Assembly (NCBI RefSeq): GCF_018691265.1
Contig: NW_024881316.1
Span: 27,815,819 to 27,879,818 of the forward strand
From: Tyto alba
Lineage: Eukaryota; Chordata; Aves; Strigiformes; Tytonidae
Reading direction: 5' to 3'
Length of the DNA stretch: 64,000 nt
Below are positions 1-13,800 of the stretch, in pieces. Position numbers and translations under genes: made by a program. Below the pieces are notes generated by a model that saw nothing but the letters and a program-made list of their open reading frames with translations, did not search any database and had not been told where the DNA came from. Each line of letters opens with the position of its first letter. The first letter of the stretch is position 1.

Positions 1-939
1 AAATTAATTTATTTTGGAATCAAAATTAAATATATTACAGCAAATAGAAAGTTCATAACCTTCCACTTTTTTGCAAGTTACAGGTAACTATCTTGGACAG
101 TGTGAAGCAAACTTTTCAACCAAACAGCTGCCCACAATATGCTCTGCTTGACCAGACTAAATGTAGCACAAAACTTTCTTTAATTATTTAATGTCGAGAA
201 GATTTTAAGTATCAGAGATGAATGTGGTTTATACAGATAAGTACCCATGGGAAAAGGCTTCTGCGTATATGTGTCTTTAAAAGAACAAATGTGAGCTGAC
301 AGCATACCTCTAAACATACCATCACAAACCAGCAAGCTTACTGTAGCCATTACATAAAAATCCCAGAATGATTCAGACAGTTCAGTAGTTGAGGTAACTT
401 TCTCCACCAGCTCAGACATGAGATGGTACCTTGTTCCTTGCTTTCTTTGACTAATTCTGTAAGAAATGCTCTTACAGTGATCCAATTTTATAAATTAATG
501 AGCATATAATGCTTGGTTTTGCACAGGTCTGTATTGCAGGTTCTTCACCCACATTAGCAGACCATAGAGATATATAGGATCAGGACATCTCATAGGTGCA
601 AAAAGTATGCAAATTACTTCATGGGGCGCCTCACACTCTGACTTGAAATACTACAGCTAAGTGACAAGAGAAATAGACAAAAACATGGCACTTGTTTTGT
701 CATTAATTTCTTTCTTGGAGGCACATGGCATCACCATGAGTGAATAAAATCTGCTCTAAACTTAGTGGGGTGAACAGGAAGGTTGGTGTATTTTGTGTTA
801 GAACATATGACAGGCATGGACTTGCAGCTACAGAAATATTTACATCAAGAAGAAACCCACCCATACTTACTAATTATATCCCTCCCACAAAAAGCCTTGT
901 CTTGATATGGGTGTTGTGAAGGTAAATGGCAATGTAACG
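1..939. other. Unannotated AT-rich DNA
   Basis: No gene, RNA or recognisable repeat is seen before the first LTR. Open frames here are short (about 100 codons or less), have no recognisable domain and are expected by chance in AT-rich DNA. Confidence 0.6.
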
Positions 940-944
940 TGACC
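940..944. repeat. Target site duplication, left
   Basis: TGACC, matched exactly at 1864-1868 on the other side of the LTR. Confidence 0.85.
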
Positions 945-1109
945 TGTCCTGGGTTGAATGAGTGGTGGGGTTTTTTTGGTGACAGGGGAGGGAGCTAGGG
1001 GGCTATAGGGATGGCCCCCTGTGAGCAGCTTCTTGAAGTTTCCCCAGCTCCAAGTCAGCTCCATGTCTCTTTGGAAAATGAGTCAATCAGCTGCGCCTCT
1101 GTGATAACA

Positions 1110-1117
1110 TATTTAAG
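1110..1117 (+). promoter_or_regulatory. TATA-like core promoter of LTR copy 1
   Basis: TATTTAAG about 165 bp from the LTR start. The same motif sits at the equivalent place in the other two family A LTRs (24103-24110 and 35440-35447), which supports it as the U3 promoter. Activity is inferred only from motif and position. Confidence 0.6.
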
Positions 1118-1390
1118 AAGGGACGTGGTGACGGTCAGTGGAGGAACGGAGGAAGAAAGGAGGGGGGAGGTGTGCCAGAGCAGAGACCCCCCTGTATCCT
1201 GTGGTGAGACGGCAGGACAGCCCCCCCTGCCACCCATGAAGATCTACGGTGGAGCAGACACTGATTTATGGCCTGTGCTTTCCTCCTGTTTGATCAAAGT
1301 GCTGTGCCCGAAGAAGGCTGGGGTCTTGTGGGAAAAGGTAGCCCCGCGGCTGTAATTCAGCACTGGGAGGATTGCAGCACATGGGAGTGT

Positions 1391-1526
1391 CCCACACTGG
1401 AGCAGCTCAGGAAGGGCTGCAGCCCATGGGAGGGAATCAAGTTGGAGGAAATTAGTGACCCACGACGGAGCAGTGTGGGGAATGCTGCGGCCCGTGGGAG
1501 GAATTCATGTCGGAGAAAGTTTGTGG
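1391..1526 (+). repeat. 68-bp tandem duplication inside family A LTR
   Basis: Two imperfect units, 1391-1458 and 1459-1526. Each starts CCCAC, then reads GGAGCAG..., then a GCTGC(A/G)GCCC(A/G)TGGGAGG block and a GGAGAAA/GGAGGAA block. Both units are also visible in the 34.5 kb copy (about 34982-35117, minus strand). In the 23.2 kb copy one unit is shortened by about two dozen bases. The duplication therefore predates the spread of these copies. Confidence 0.75.
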
Positions 1527-1863
1527 AGGACTGTCTCCTGTGAGAGGGGGACCACGATGGAGCAGGGGGAAGAAGTTCCAGAAGCACCCCCCACTGAAGA
1601 TGGAAGAAGGGGCAGCACTGAGTGCACGCCCCATTCCCTGCCCCTGCACCCCTGGGGGAGGAGGTAGAGATATTTGGAGCAGAACTGAGCCTGGGAAGAA
1701 GGGATGGGGGGAAGGTGTTCTCAAGGTGTGGCAATGCTTCTCACTGTCCTACGCTTTTAAGTGCTGTTAGTGTCTGGCTCTCTGTCCCTTCTTATTGCCA
1801 GAAGAGAAGGGAGAGAGAGTGGCTGCGTGGTGGTTGGCTTCCAACCAGGCTCAGACCATGACA

Positions 1864-1868
1864 TGACC
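1864..1868. repeat. Target site duplication, right
   Basis: TGACC, the partner of 940-944. Five bases is the usual size for ERVL-type and lentiviral integrases. Confidence 0.85.
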
Positions 1869-4800
1869 CAAGGTACAAACAAGCTACCATCATAGATGTA
1901 TGATCTGTGTCAAGTTTGCATACATGTGTGACATGGTTAAATAGGGCCTGTGTTTCAGTTTTAGGTTACTTGTTTTGAAATGTTGCCTGTCATTAAGAAA
2001 GGACAGCAAATTATGAAAATTATATCTTTTATGTCTGAGGTACACCATGTATTTAAAAGTACACTCACAAAATGGAACCCCATGAACAGTTCTCTAAAGG
2101 GAGCTGTTTTGTTCATGAAGAGAGCTCATAATCTGGTAGCTGTTTATAAGGAAGGACCAAAGGTCTATTCTGGACCACTTCTTTTAACACACTTAAAAAG
2201 CATTGCTTTAAAATGCATGTCAAATTTCACTTAGAATATCAATGGTTTTGTTTTCTTGTGGAGTCCTGTAGACTGCAATAAAAATAAACTAATAATAACA
2301 TAAACATGACAGAGACTAGACAAAGCTAAGTGACAACAGCTTGAATTTCCCTTCACTGTCCAAATGAAGTGGTTTAATCCTGATAACTCATTTTTTTCCT
2401 GCTTACTCTAATGATACTGTTTGTTTTTCTACTAATAACAAACAAAACTTAATTTATTTTGATGTGGTAATTATTTTCAATAAACCAACAGGATTTCAAT
2501 CCAGACTGCCTAATACCTTCACCTTCTGGTATTATACAGCATTTTGTTTTCCAACTACTGTTATATCACTACAGTTTTGAAAAACGGATGTTAGCTCTAA
2601 ATGACAGTAATAACTCTGAAGGAGTAGGTTTTAAGTTTTATTTATTCTCCAACCTTTCTCTACTTCCTGCTAAAGTTAAAGTTGCTCCTTGATATTTCAG
2701 GGCTAATAGCTATCCTTTTCTGGAGTAGTGAAGAGTACAGGGTATATACAAAAACATATTGCCATGTGAATACTTGTAGCACTTTACCATTCACACATCC
2801 AAAGCTATAAAAATGATCAGGGAACTATTGAGTTAAACTACATGTTCTCCAGTTTGCTAGATGCTATCAAATGTATCTTTATGCTATTATTTAAATATGC
2901 CAAGTAGATAATTTAAACCCCAAAGGATGTCATGGCAGTCTGTAAACAGAATATATGTAAGTGGATTGTTTCACCCAGGTAAAGCACTGATGTGATTTTG
3001 CTTAGAAAAATGTCATTGGTGTGTCATGAATACATTAAAAAACACCCAGGAAATTCTAAAGGCCTAAAATGCATCTTAAGTCTTTTTGCCAGCTGTGATT
3101 GGATATATAGGGAGAGAAGTCACCCTGAACAGTATGCAGATTCTGTTGATATAATACATGATAAGTTTGATATACTTGCAATTCCATTTTAGTGGCCCAT
3201 CATATTTGTCTCGTTCCACTGCAGCCATTGGCAATTCAATTTGTTATTCTGTCTTGGCTTAAACAGGGGATGTTATTGAACATTAGATGTAAACCAAACA
3301 AAGCCAATGGAAATTAAAGCAGTGGTGAAACCTTGAAATAAAAACCCACAGGTACATAACATTTCATGCACAAATCACAACGCTAATCCCTCAGGCAAGG
3401 CATGACTACTGTTTATTATCATATTTTTTGTTTTAAGGAAACCATGAAAGCAGTAATGCCAAGTAAGGTGGTGGCTTTTGACCACAGAACTCAGAACAAC
3501 AATAACCTGTGGGCTGAAAGAAAATATGTATTGCAATATGATCCCTAGTGGACAGTAGTGCACATAATAAAACTACCAGACATAAAATGTTAGTGGTATA
3601 AAAACTTAAATTTTGCAGAAACTCCCTATTGACTTGTTTGAAATATGACCAATGGGAAACATGGAACAAGAATGACACCTAGTGGTCCCATAGTCCTTCC
3701 ATCAGGGAGGTTTCTTGTTTCTCTTCATTTGCAAATGTACAGTCATATATGTGCACACCCACATATATATTCTTGGTCCTATCACTGATACTACTTTTCA
3801 CAATACTAAAATTTATATTCTTCAGCCCCACATAGTCCCTGATTCACCTTCTAGTCTAAGGAGACAATCTATAACTACAAGGCAAAAAAGAGATGTTCTT
3901 AATTTTGTTCCCTGGAGTCTGACACTGAGCTGCAGAATGCTGATGTGCAACAGTATGTGTATATTCTTCTTTGACTTAACTTCTTTTTGATTCAGTAAAC
4001 AGCTATATTTATAATCCACTCACCCGAGATTTGCTTTGATTAGCTGCCCCATTTCTTTGTGGCATTCTTAGGGGAAGACATATTAAAAAAAGAATAAAAT
4101 ATTTTTGGACTTTGGCTGAAAAGAGTTATTCCATTATTATCAGAGAGATTTGAAAAAGGCTGAGAGATAGATTTGTGGAGAAACAACAAATGGAATTAGC
4201 ACCTGTGTGTAGATGAATGTATTGAAGGAAAATTCCCAGACATAATTAAAATAAATTAACATCTCCTCTTTTTTAAAGCTGTTCCTGACATAAATGTTTT
4301 CTAACACTTAGTTTAATTTAAAAAATAATAGCATTAAAATGTTCCCTTTCTTAATATTTACTTCAAAATAACAAATGTGAAAATATTATAAAAATAGTTT
4401 TCCATAAACAAGCAGAGAGGAAAAGATGACTTTTCAGAAACCACACTCCTTAAATGGGCAGTAATGCTTTCATTGCTCCCTGAAATACTCTGCCCTGTGC
4501 TCTCCTCACAAATACATGAATATTGTCAATTGACAAAAGCCTGAATAGATATGAATCAAAAACTTTTTTATGTTCATTTATAGGAAGATGTAATGATATT
4601 CTACTGCATATTTTTTGCTTCTGAATCTATTTCTGTACCACTACTAATAAAAAGGCATTGCTTCTTTCAAAGGCATAATTACAAACCTCTAGAGAAAACA
4701 GTGCAGTGGAATTTAAACATTGTCATGGTCACTGACCTCAAGCTGAAGAGAGAAAGCAAATCTGATACAGTCCTTCAGCTTATTTCTAAGTAGTGTTGAA

Positions 4801-7800
4801 AATCCACCACTAATATTGGTTATATTTACTTACATGCCATACTACATTATAATAGCAAGACCTAAAAAAATACCTGGACAAAATCAAGACAGATAAAATA
4901 CATTCTGCCCTTCATGAGCTTATCCTTGGGAGCTAGGTTTAAGAAGTGTTATGAGCTTTCCTATAATACAAATAAAAAAGAATTTGCTTTACATGAAAAA
5001 CATGATGGGCTGCTACATATGTGTGTTAATATGCTGGCCATTTCTTTGAGGATGCATGCAGGTTCCTGAGAAATACTGTTTTTCATATTACCAAAACTGC
5101 AATGTAATCTGAGTACTACTCGTGAAATGCTCTTGAATGTTCTTGGTAGACTCAATCAGGAAGACATCTCTCAATAAATTCCAACATAATGGGTGAAATG
5201 TCAGGGTTTTATGATTTGCATCAAAAGAGGGGAGCTAGTACATATGCTGTTAAAAGATTTGTGGCTTTATTATGGTGTTATAGCTGTAATTCATTTCATA
5301 GCAATGAATTTATTCAATGAATGTAGCAAGATTTTCCTCTTCTTTTTGAAGAAAAATGTGGTTATCTGTTTAAGTTCCTGGACTAGAATGTAGGATTTTG
5401 TGGTTAGGCTTCTGATTTCTGTCTAGACTGAGTCTAAATCTGAACTTCTTTGTGACTCAAGTTCTAAAGCTGTAAAATGGAGAAATATTTTTCTTTCTAC
5501 TCCCTTTTATTCAACTCTGTCTGTTTAGGTTATAAACTCTTCCAGGTAAAACACATATTGATTTCTCTGAATGTATAGAGTTTAGCAGCAACGGAGCATT
5601 GGTTCTGCTCAGGTTACCACAAGGATCTCAAACTGATTAGATGAAAACACTATGGCTGTTGCCTAACATCTCAGGTCACAGGAGCTTAACTTGTTTGTTG
5701 TCCCATCCTTCACATTCTTCACTTGTTGATGTATATTTGAGTCTATCACACCTCTGTTCTTCTGCATGTCTGAAATTGTTGGGGGAATTTTACAGGTCAC
5801 AAGGAAGGCAGCAGATGATACAGTCTTTTCTACAGGCTCCCGTAGATGTATCTTTGCTAGTAGATTAGAGAGTGCCAGGGAATGTTCCCAGACAGGGGAC
5901 CCTATTATGTATTGGGTTAGATTCTCAGAAAAGTTTCTCACACATCTCTGGGCCAGGCAGCTGTCAGCTTTCTAAACAATGCCTGATCATGGTTCCATTT
6001 CCACAGTTCTCCTTTGTAAAGTCTGCAGTGACAACGGTGGGATATAAAAGAGATAACAGCAAAATGTGTATGGGATGGTCAATGTTTAAGAGATAAGCGA
6101 TCATAATGAATGGTCAGCAGCAAAAGAAATTAATAACCTCTTATTTTCTCATCAGCACTGTAACATCTGGATTCCTATTTGAAGCTCATATTTCTGAAGC
6201 TACTTGGTCTACAGACTCAACAAGACATTTCATAAGAAGCTTCTCTCTAAAACTTTCCTTAAGATTCTGCTTTATGGCTACTCCCTTTAGGTTGGTTTTA
6301 CGAGTACTTCCTGCATCCTTCTGAGGCAATAGGGATATTCTGAAATACAAAGCAAAAAGAAAGCGAAGACTCTAATTTTTCTCACCTATAAAATCTTAAT
6401 TTAAATGGTGTCTAAAATAATAATCAGTAGTAAATACACTATGTGATTAATAACGTCTCCTTTTGTATTATGCACTTATGGTATTATTTACATTACAAAT
6501 ATTTTTTTTTATTATTTTCTTATTGTAATTGTTCTTAAAAGGATAGTTGGAGAAAAGAGCTGGAGTTTTACTATCTCTGGGAGAGTTAGCAGAAAGGCAG
6601 TATTCTAAATGTGTTTAAAATATTGGGTTTGAGTCCTGTAAATACCATTTAAGTTTTCATCCTTAAATAAATTTGTTACCACAGTACTTAGCAGCCAGCT
6701 GAAGAGTAGAAATTGAAGTGTAAGTCCATGCAAATTACTTCAGCAGAACTGTATCAGTTTACTTGCATCTCATATACATGCACAAGAAGACTTAGCATAC
6801 ATGTTAGATCTTTGTCTGGCTCACTTAATTTCCTCTGCACCAAGTGTATTACAAGGGAAAACTTGACCCTGCCCTTTGCTGTCACAAACAATCTCCCATA
6901 TTTCCTACTTTCTGCTCATTGATGTAAATGTGAGATTGTCCTGCTGTGAATAAGCCTCAGATTGCCTCTCTTTGTGGATTCATGTTAGAAAAGCACCCTG
7001 TCCTGAATGTTCATTTGAAAGACATCATTAAAATGAGGCATACATAGTAAATAAATTCATTTTAATAAATATTGACAATAATCCTTTTATGATGTCTACC
7101 CTACACCATCTTCAAGTCTGGAGTGAAGGTTAAGGTCAGTTCTTGTTCTGTCCTCACATAGAATAACACAAAATTCCAATTTCCTCTTACAATGTGTGTG
7201 TAGTAAATCCACTATAACAGTAGAAATAGCTAGAATTTGAAATGTATGTCCCTAACCTACCCAGGTGAGTCTTCATATGATTTGTCTGCTCAGGAAAGTG
7301 AGGAGACTATTTCACTACTTGGAGCCTGTTGAAAGAATTAAACAGTAAAAGCAAAAGAAGACTCTATCAGACAGTTTTATCCGCTCCAAGGCTTTCTCAC
7401 TCTCCATGCAATGAGTCTTGCTTGGAAAAGCATGGCCCAAGGACCTGTGATTAAGGTCTGTTAAATACTCAGCAAATGGTCACAGCATCAAATAGAAGAA
7501 AGAGGAGAGATGAGAGGAAAGAAGGAAACCTTGCATATCAGACCAGTGTAAGAGCAAAATGCAAGCTCTTACCTTATCACCTTCACTCTATGCAGATGAA
7601 TGCTGTAAAAAATCCCTCCTGAAAAGTGACTTTTCCAGGAAGATAACAGTAAATGACAGTTTAGAAGAGGGAACAATTTACTGATATTCTGAACCTGAAT
7701 AGTTAGTTGCCTGGGTAAGGCTTGTTTTGTTTCCATTTTCTTTCATTTTTTCTCACTTTTATTACAACTCTTCAAGCTCTGGAAATGGGTGTCCTCAATT

Positions 7801-10800
7801 ATAAGTTATTTAAATCAGCTGTTCCAGTAATGTATTTGCTATTTTGATCAAATTTTGAATGCTAATTAGAACATTTTTCCTACTGCTTTTCTCCTTAGGA
7901 GTTAGAAACTCAGCTGTGTAAATCAGCTTTTGATGATGTACACAGTGGTATATTTGACTCTGAAGGTTTGAAGAGGAGATGTTGCAACAGTGTATTTACC
8001 ATAACAGTGTTGGACCTCGCATTGGCAACAGTAACAAAGAATGGCAGAGGGAAAACAGATAGTGTAGTACCTAAGAGGCTAGACTGTAGTTCAGGAGATC
8101 AGTCTTTTGAATAAGTTTTCCTGAATTAGTTTCTTAAAAGTCTTGGTTGGTTCTTTTTCCACAACAGATTTCCTGTCTGACAATTAAATCCCTGTCCCTT
8201 ATCTGAAAAATAAGAAACAAATTTTCCTACCACACCAAAGTACTTTAAGGCTGTTTCTAAAGTTTTCAACACCTTCCTCATAAATGATGAGTGCTATATA
8301 TGACCTGAGGACTACCTTTATTATTTTAATTTTTAAACAGTGGAATTTTATTTTCATTGACAGTCTCCATACTTCCTCTTTCCCAACGAAATTTTCTTCA
8401 TCATTAGATTGTGTCCTGATGTCCAGGTCCGGCCTGCAGTGAGACTGAACACACACATGCTCTGAACATAATATACACACTCCGTACAAAAACAGCCAAC
8501 CATCAACAGAGCAACCCCAATATGAAAGTAGTACCTTTAGAGCTGAAAACAAACAGCACTTACATAGATTTGGACTAGTCTGATCAAGATCAGAACCAAA
8601 TGGAAGAGGATCAAATGGCCTCATCTTGTTCTTACTTGACACCTAACCAGACTCAAAGACTGCTAGCAGATCTCACACCCTCCACACACATATACTTACA
8701 CAGGGCCCTCTGCAGCTGCCCTATACTTCCCAGTGACCAGTCCCTAGATCTCCTATCACACTTACTGACTAGTCTAGCTCGATGTTTGCTACTGTCTTAC
8801 AGACACACATGTATTTCTCCAGTAGCTGGCCCATAGGTCTGTGGTCTCCCCAGTATCTCCCGGACTGCTTGAATTACTTGCCAGTTTGTCTGCCTTGAAG
8901 TTTGTAAACTTCTCGTACACAAACACACACATACATGGAGCAGAGAGAACATTCACACAGAAAAATGGCTAGTGAACTTACCAGCTACCTGCTTAAATGT
9001 GACTGGTTCTTTTTATTTCCCTTTCTCTCTGTTTTCCCATGTTTGTTCTCTCCAGATCCACCATTTCTCTGCCCATGCCTCTTCCTAAATAAACAACCTG
9101 TCTTGAATTATTTTTTCTGCATTCAGTCTTGCTACATCCACACCCAAATCTGGTGTTTCTGAAGCAATGGAGAGATGGCTACAGGTTTGTTTATTTAAAT
9201 GCTTTCTGATGGTAAAACCTCCAAACCTCCTTAGAGGAAGACTGACAGTCTTGTTTGGTATGTGGAGTTAATATCTGTACCTGAATGCTTGTTGGTATCT
9301 GTATTCTCTTCTGTAGGAATTTATCTGGGCAAAGAATTGTGAGGTTTATCTCACTTCTGTACATAACCTTAAACTAACCAGGCATTAGATGTTAAGAACA
9401 AATGAAAAGTAATTAAAAATTTATTCAAAACTTATGATGATAAGACTAAATATGAAAGAGAAGGTAGTATCAGACTGAATGTAATGGCAAGATTTTAGAG
9501 TTTATTTCGTTAGTGAAACCTTCTGAATATCAAATACCACCTTTTGCAGCCTGGTTCTTCTCTTTGTGTAACTGAATATCTTTCAAAACTAGCATTAAAC
9601 ACAAGCTGATTCTGAATTAGAATCAGAATTCTGATTTTACAGGGACAGCCAAGACTTGGCTGTATACTGCTACATGGATCCAAATGTTTCTTACACTGGT
9701 ATAATTACAGTCATCGTAATCATTTTGTTATTGCATTTTGGATTTGGGAACTCCTGAAGAGATCTCAGATGTGCTACATTTTAGAGCATTCTGTGATGGT
9801 CATTGTTTCCTCTCAGAACCTAGAAAAGAGTGGATTCATGAGTACGAAGTAAAGAATAGCAGATCAAGGGTTTTCCTTTCATACCATGACTGTAGGGGTC
9901 TTTTTGTATGAGTAGTTCAGTAGGCATCCATTTTTGGTGATTTTAGTTTGGTGATCGTGTATGTTACTGTCTACAGAGGTATGCAAGTGCTTGGAACAGG
10001 TGCTTCAGGTTCAGTGTGAATAAAAAAGGGAAAAGATTTTTTTGCCAGTGTGTTTTTATGCGACTTTTGACATCAGTGTAGAGGAGGAAGCATACTAGTA
10101 CAATGATTTCCATTTAATGTGATCACTAGTTAATTTGATCCTCCCTGTTATTTGATTTGATTCCCAGGAAATAAACTATTTTCATTGATTCTTATTGTGG
10201 ATTCTTGCTGTTTATTTTGCTCACGTCCACTTCAGCTAATACTAGATAATTCAATCAACATTTATTGAATCTGTCATGGAAAAGGGAAGAGTAATCACGT
10301 TATTTATAACATAAAAATAGACTTCTCTCGTGTTTTTTCTACTCTCCTTTTCAGTTTTCTTGCATCGGTAGATATTGACTTGAAATTAGTAGTTTACTTT
10401 GAGAGAAGCTCTAAACTAACTTTTTTTGGAATCTGCAACATGGTCAAACACAAGTTAAAAATCAAAATGTAAAAAGCTATTAACAGGTTGTTGCTCTCAT
10501 CTGTACTGATGTATAAAAGAGACCACACTGCTGAAGTCAGGCAAGCTACACTGGCATGAAAGCAACCAAGCCAACATATTACATCTGTGGTCTGTCTTAA
10601 CATTAGGTAATGAGCATGTGCAGAATGTTGTTTTTAAAAGGGAATTTTGATAGTTTTGTTTTCTCAGATCATTTTATCAACATTCACTTTAGGTACTCTC
10701 CTGAGCCCCCTGTGGATAAATCATCCACTTAATATGATCCAAGTAAGATGAATACAAATAGCCAGGCTGTGCTAAGAATTCAGTTGAATCAGTGGCTATG

Positions 10801-13800
10801 AAAAGTGCAGGTGGCAAAAATTAAGTTAATGATGATGGGAACATTAATAAGTCTTTTGAGCCACTAATGCAAAGGGATTTTACAATAGCTACTACTATTA
10901 ACTTGAAGGGGAGTCATGGAGGTAATTCTCCTGCTCATTGACCAGTGACCCCATTCCTTAGGCATGAAGTATGAAAAACCATGATCTTCTTAAACACAAA
11001 TAATTTCTACATTTTTAGCTCAAAAGGTGGGATCCCAAACAAGTTCCCCTATTGAGGAATGGATAAATAGTGCTGGATTTTATTTTGATTTTCAGTGTTG
11101 TGACAGCCCTTTTAATAAAAGATGCCAGCGTAAAACCAAAAGCAACTCAATGGAGCTGAAAGTGTTTCATATACAAACAACTTCTTCTAATTGAATCTCT
11201 GCTCTAATTTTATCATGCTTCAATTTTATGATCAACCACTCAAAGAGAGTAGAAATTTTTGTGACATGACTGAGTTGTTTTTTTTTATATTTATCAGCAA
11301 GTAAGTACCATTTTGTTATAAGAAGATGCTGTGTAATTTATCTTAAATAGTTCATATACATGTTGCAGACTATTGCACTGTAAAATATGAGACTGGGGAA
11401 AAAAACTAAAGCTTGATGTATTTACATTTCATAACATGATCTTAGTAAAGGAATAAGAATAAAATATGCTTGCAAATGATCATTGTTTTCTGTTCTGTGC
11501 TAAGGAATGATTGTATATTTTACTCTAGAATGTACCCTGCTCCAGGGAAAGTGGGAAATCTTATCATATAAGTCTTCCTTTTTTAAATTGTTCTTGGAGA
11601 CAGATGGTCATCTTAGTGAAATGCAAATGATTGTGCTAAATAGTAAGGTGGAGAGGAAAGTTGTCATGTGTTTAAACCATGTCTCATATTTTTTAATTGG
11701 AATTACAGAATTTGTACATCAATACAAATTAAATTCCCATAGTTTTTCCTATATCTCTTTACAGGTTTCTAAAATATTTACTATTTTCACTCATAAAACC
11801 TCTTTAAGAATTGTCTTTCATCTACATATCAAAATGGAGACTCATACACTGTTACATCACAGTAGATCCTATACTGAGATAGTTATTTTTCAACCAAATA
11901 TTTTAATTACTCAGATGTTTAAATCAGCATAAAACCTAATTTGTGTATCATATGTAGAGACGGGAAGAGATCAATATCACAGTCTAGAAAAGATCAATGT
12001 TCCAGTCTCAGGTTCCAAGGACCGTAAACTGACGCTTCTGCAAGATACATCACACAATACCTACAGACTAGATTTTTCTCCACCCTGCATAAGAAGAAAA
12101 CTCGTGAATAACAAGCCATTCTGACTTGATGGGAACGGTTTCAAATCCTTAAATCTGGACAAATCCATGATCCTGAATAAGCAAACAACATGTTTTTTTT
12201 AGACAGAGAACTCCTCCGAAAGCTCAGAGCAATAGTCCATTTTGACTCATATCAGATCTCCAACTGTGGCCAGTCTCTGCTGATTCAGAAGAAACTGGCA
12301 AAAATAAAATAAATAGCATCAATACAGCTAATTATGCACAAAGAAAACCCACGTTCATGAAGTATCATATTCTAAAAATTATAATTTCTCCCCATTAATT
12401 ATAAAGGAAGCCTAAGATAAGAGGCTCAGAGGTTGATAAGTCTATTTTGTAGGTGAATTAAATTTATCCACAATGCTCATAGAAGTTCAGGAAAATAATG
12501 TGCCAAAATCCTTGATTAGTGCGATTTATTTCATACTTCCAGAATGGCTGTTTTCATTGTAATACTTTGATATTTTTGTGTAAAAGATCCTGTAGTGAAA
12601 TTAATCTTATAGTCTCAGTGCAGTAGCTGTTAATATTCTTACATAGAAGAGAAAAACACAGGCAAGATAAATCCAATCCAGATTCATTCTATGTCACTTC
12701 TGGAATTAAACACAGGTCTTAGAAGGGCTACAACATCTTCAGGAGAGAAGAGATACTTACCACTTTCAATTGTTTACAGGAGTCTAGGTTGATCAAATCC
12801 TTAAATATATATATTTCAGTTAAATGCCTTAAATTAGGATGAAGGAATGTGGGCTTCTGTGCCTTTGCAGAAATCAGTGAACTGTTTTCACAGAAGCTAA
12901 GAATAAGAAAAACATGAGTCTTGCAAATTCGGTAAGATATTAACCATATACTGGGAAAATGTATTAGCAATGCTGTTTTCCTTGCAGGCATATTGCACTA
13001 ACATTATTAGAATAAACTCTAGAAATTCGAAGAAAGTAGAACAATAAAGGTACATTGGAATGAACCATCACCAATCAAACAATATGTACAAGAATAAAAT
13101 AAACTAATGAAAAAAGACACAGTCAGTTTAAATGATAAATAACTGAAAATTATGCATCAGACTGAGAGATAATCATACAAATAAAATTTCCTTCTGAAAT
13201 TAATTGAAAAGTCAGTTCAGTGTTACTGCAGAAAATCCATAAAAGTCAAGTAGCTTTGCCATGAATTTGTTGATAGGCAGGACTGAGAGGCTGTGTACCT
13301 TGTTGCTGGAATCAGTGATGCTGAATCAGGCCCTCTTGCAAAGACAGAAAAATATTTTATTTGTCTATGTAGTACAAATCATAATATTACTGGAATTAAG
13401 TTCCCTTCTCCTTACTCAGCAGCATCTCTTTCAGATTTGGAGAGCAGAACTGTCCCTTGTATCTATATTCTACTACCTTTATTTAACTTAGTACTATCTT
13501 CACTTTAGCTACCAGAAGATAAAGGTACTACATAACCACAAGTCAAGACAGGGCGATCAAGAGCTGTCACAAAGCTCAGTATTTTTCACACTTTGGCATT
13601 AAACTGTGAAAAAGAAAGCTGGACTTCAAGTCCAATATGAATGTAAAAGTCAGCCAAAATTAAGGTGCAGTGCAGTCCTGTAACTATTCTTAAGAATCCA
13701 GCAAAGAACTACAAACAAAAGTAGTTTTGTTCTAAGTACTATTGCTTGTACATCACCATCTGTTAGTACCATCACAAAGCTATTTACATAGAGACACAGA

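Larger units (their letters stand above)
945..1863 (+). mobile_element. Solo LTR, ERV family A, copy 1
   Basis: A 919-bp long terminal repeat that begins TGTCCTGGG and ends ACCATGACA, the TG...CA form of retroviral LTRs. It is bounded by a 5-bp direct repeat, TGACC, at 940-944 and 1864-1868, so it is a complete solo LTR left by recombination between the two LTRs of a provirus. It aligns along most of its length with the copies at 23201-24254 and 34533-35604, which lie on the other strand. A TATTTAAG core promoter lies at 1110-1117. Compared with the 34.5 kb copy it lacks about 49 bp just after the promoter and about 108 bp near the 3' end; the second loss removes the poly(A) signal. It is much more GC-rich than its flanks. 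The family is recognised as an avian ERV LTR; the exact library name is not asserted. Confidence 0.9.

Noticed and set aside
1011..1861. Multiple plus- and minus-strand frames near 1-1.9 kb
   Set aside because: They lie in an LTR that is GC-rich and stop-poor; several frames are open at once, and no known retroviral or cellular domain appears.
8199..8642. 147-codon minus-strand open frame
   Set aside because: No domain, signal or conserved motif, and no exon context. Length is within chance expectation for a 64-kb window.
11507..11932. 141-codon plus-strand open frame
   Set aside because: AT-rich codons giving mixed I, F, L, S, H and K with no recognisable family or splice context.
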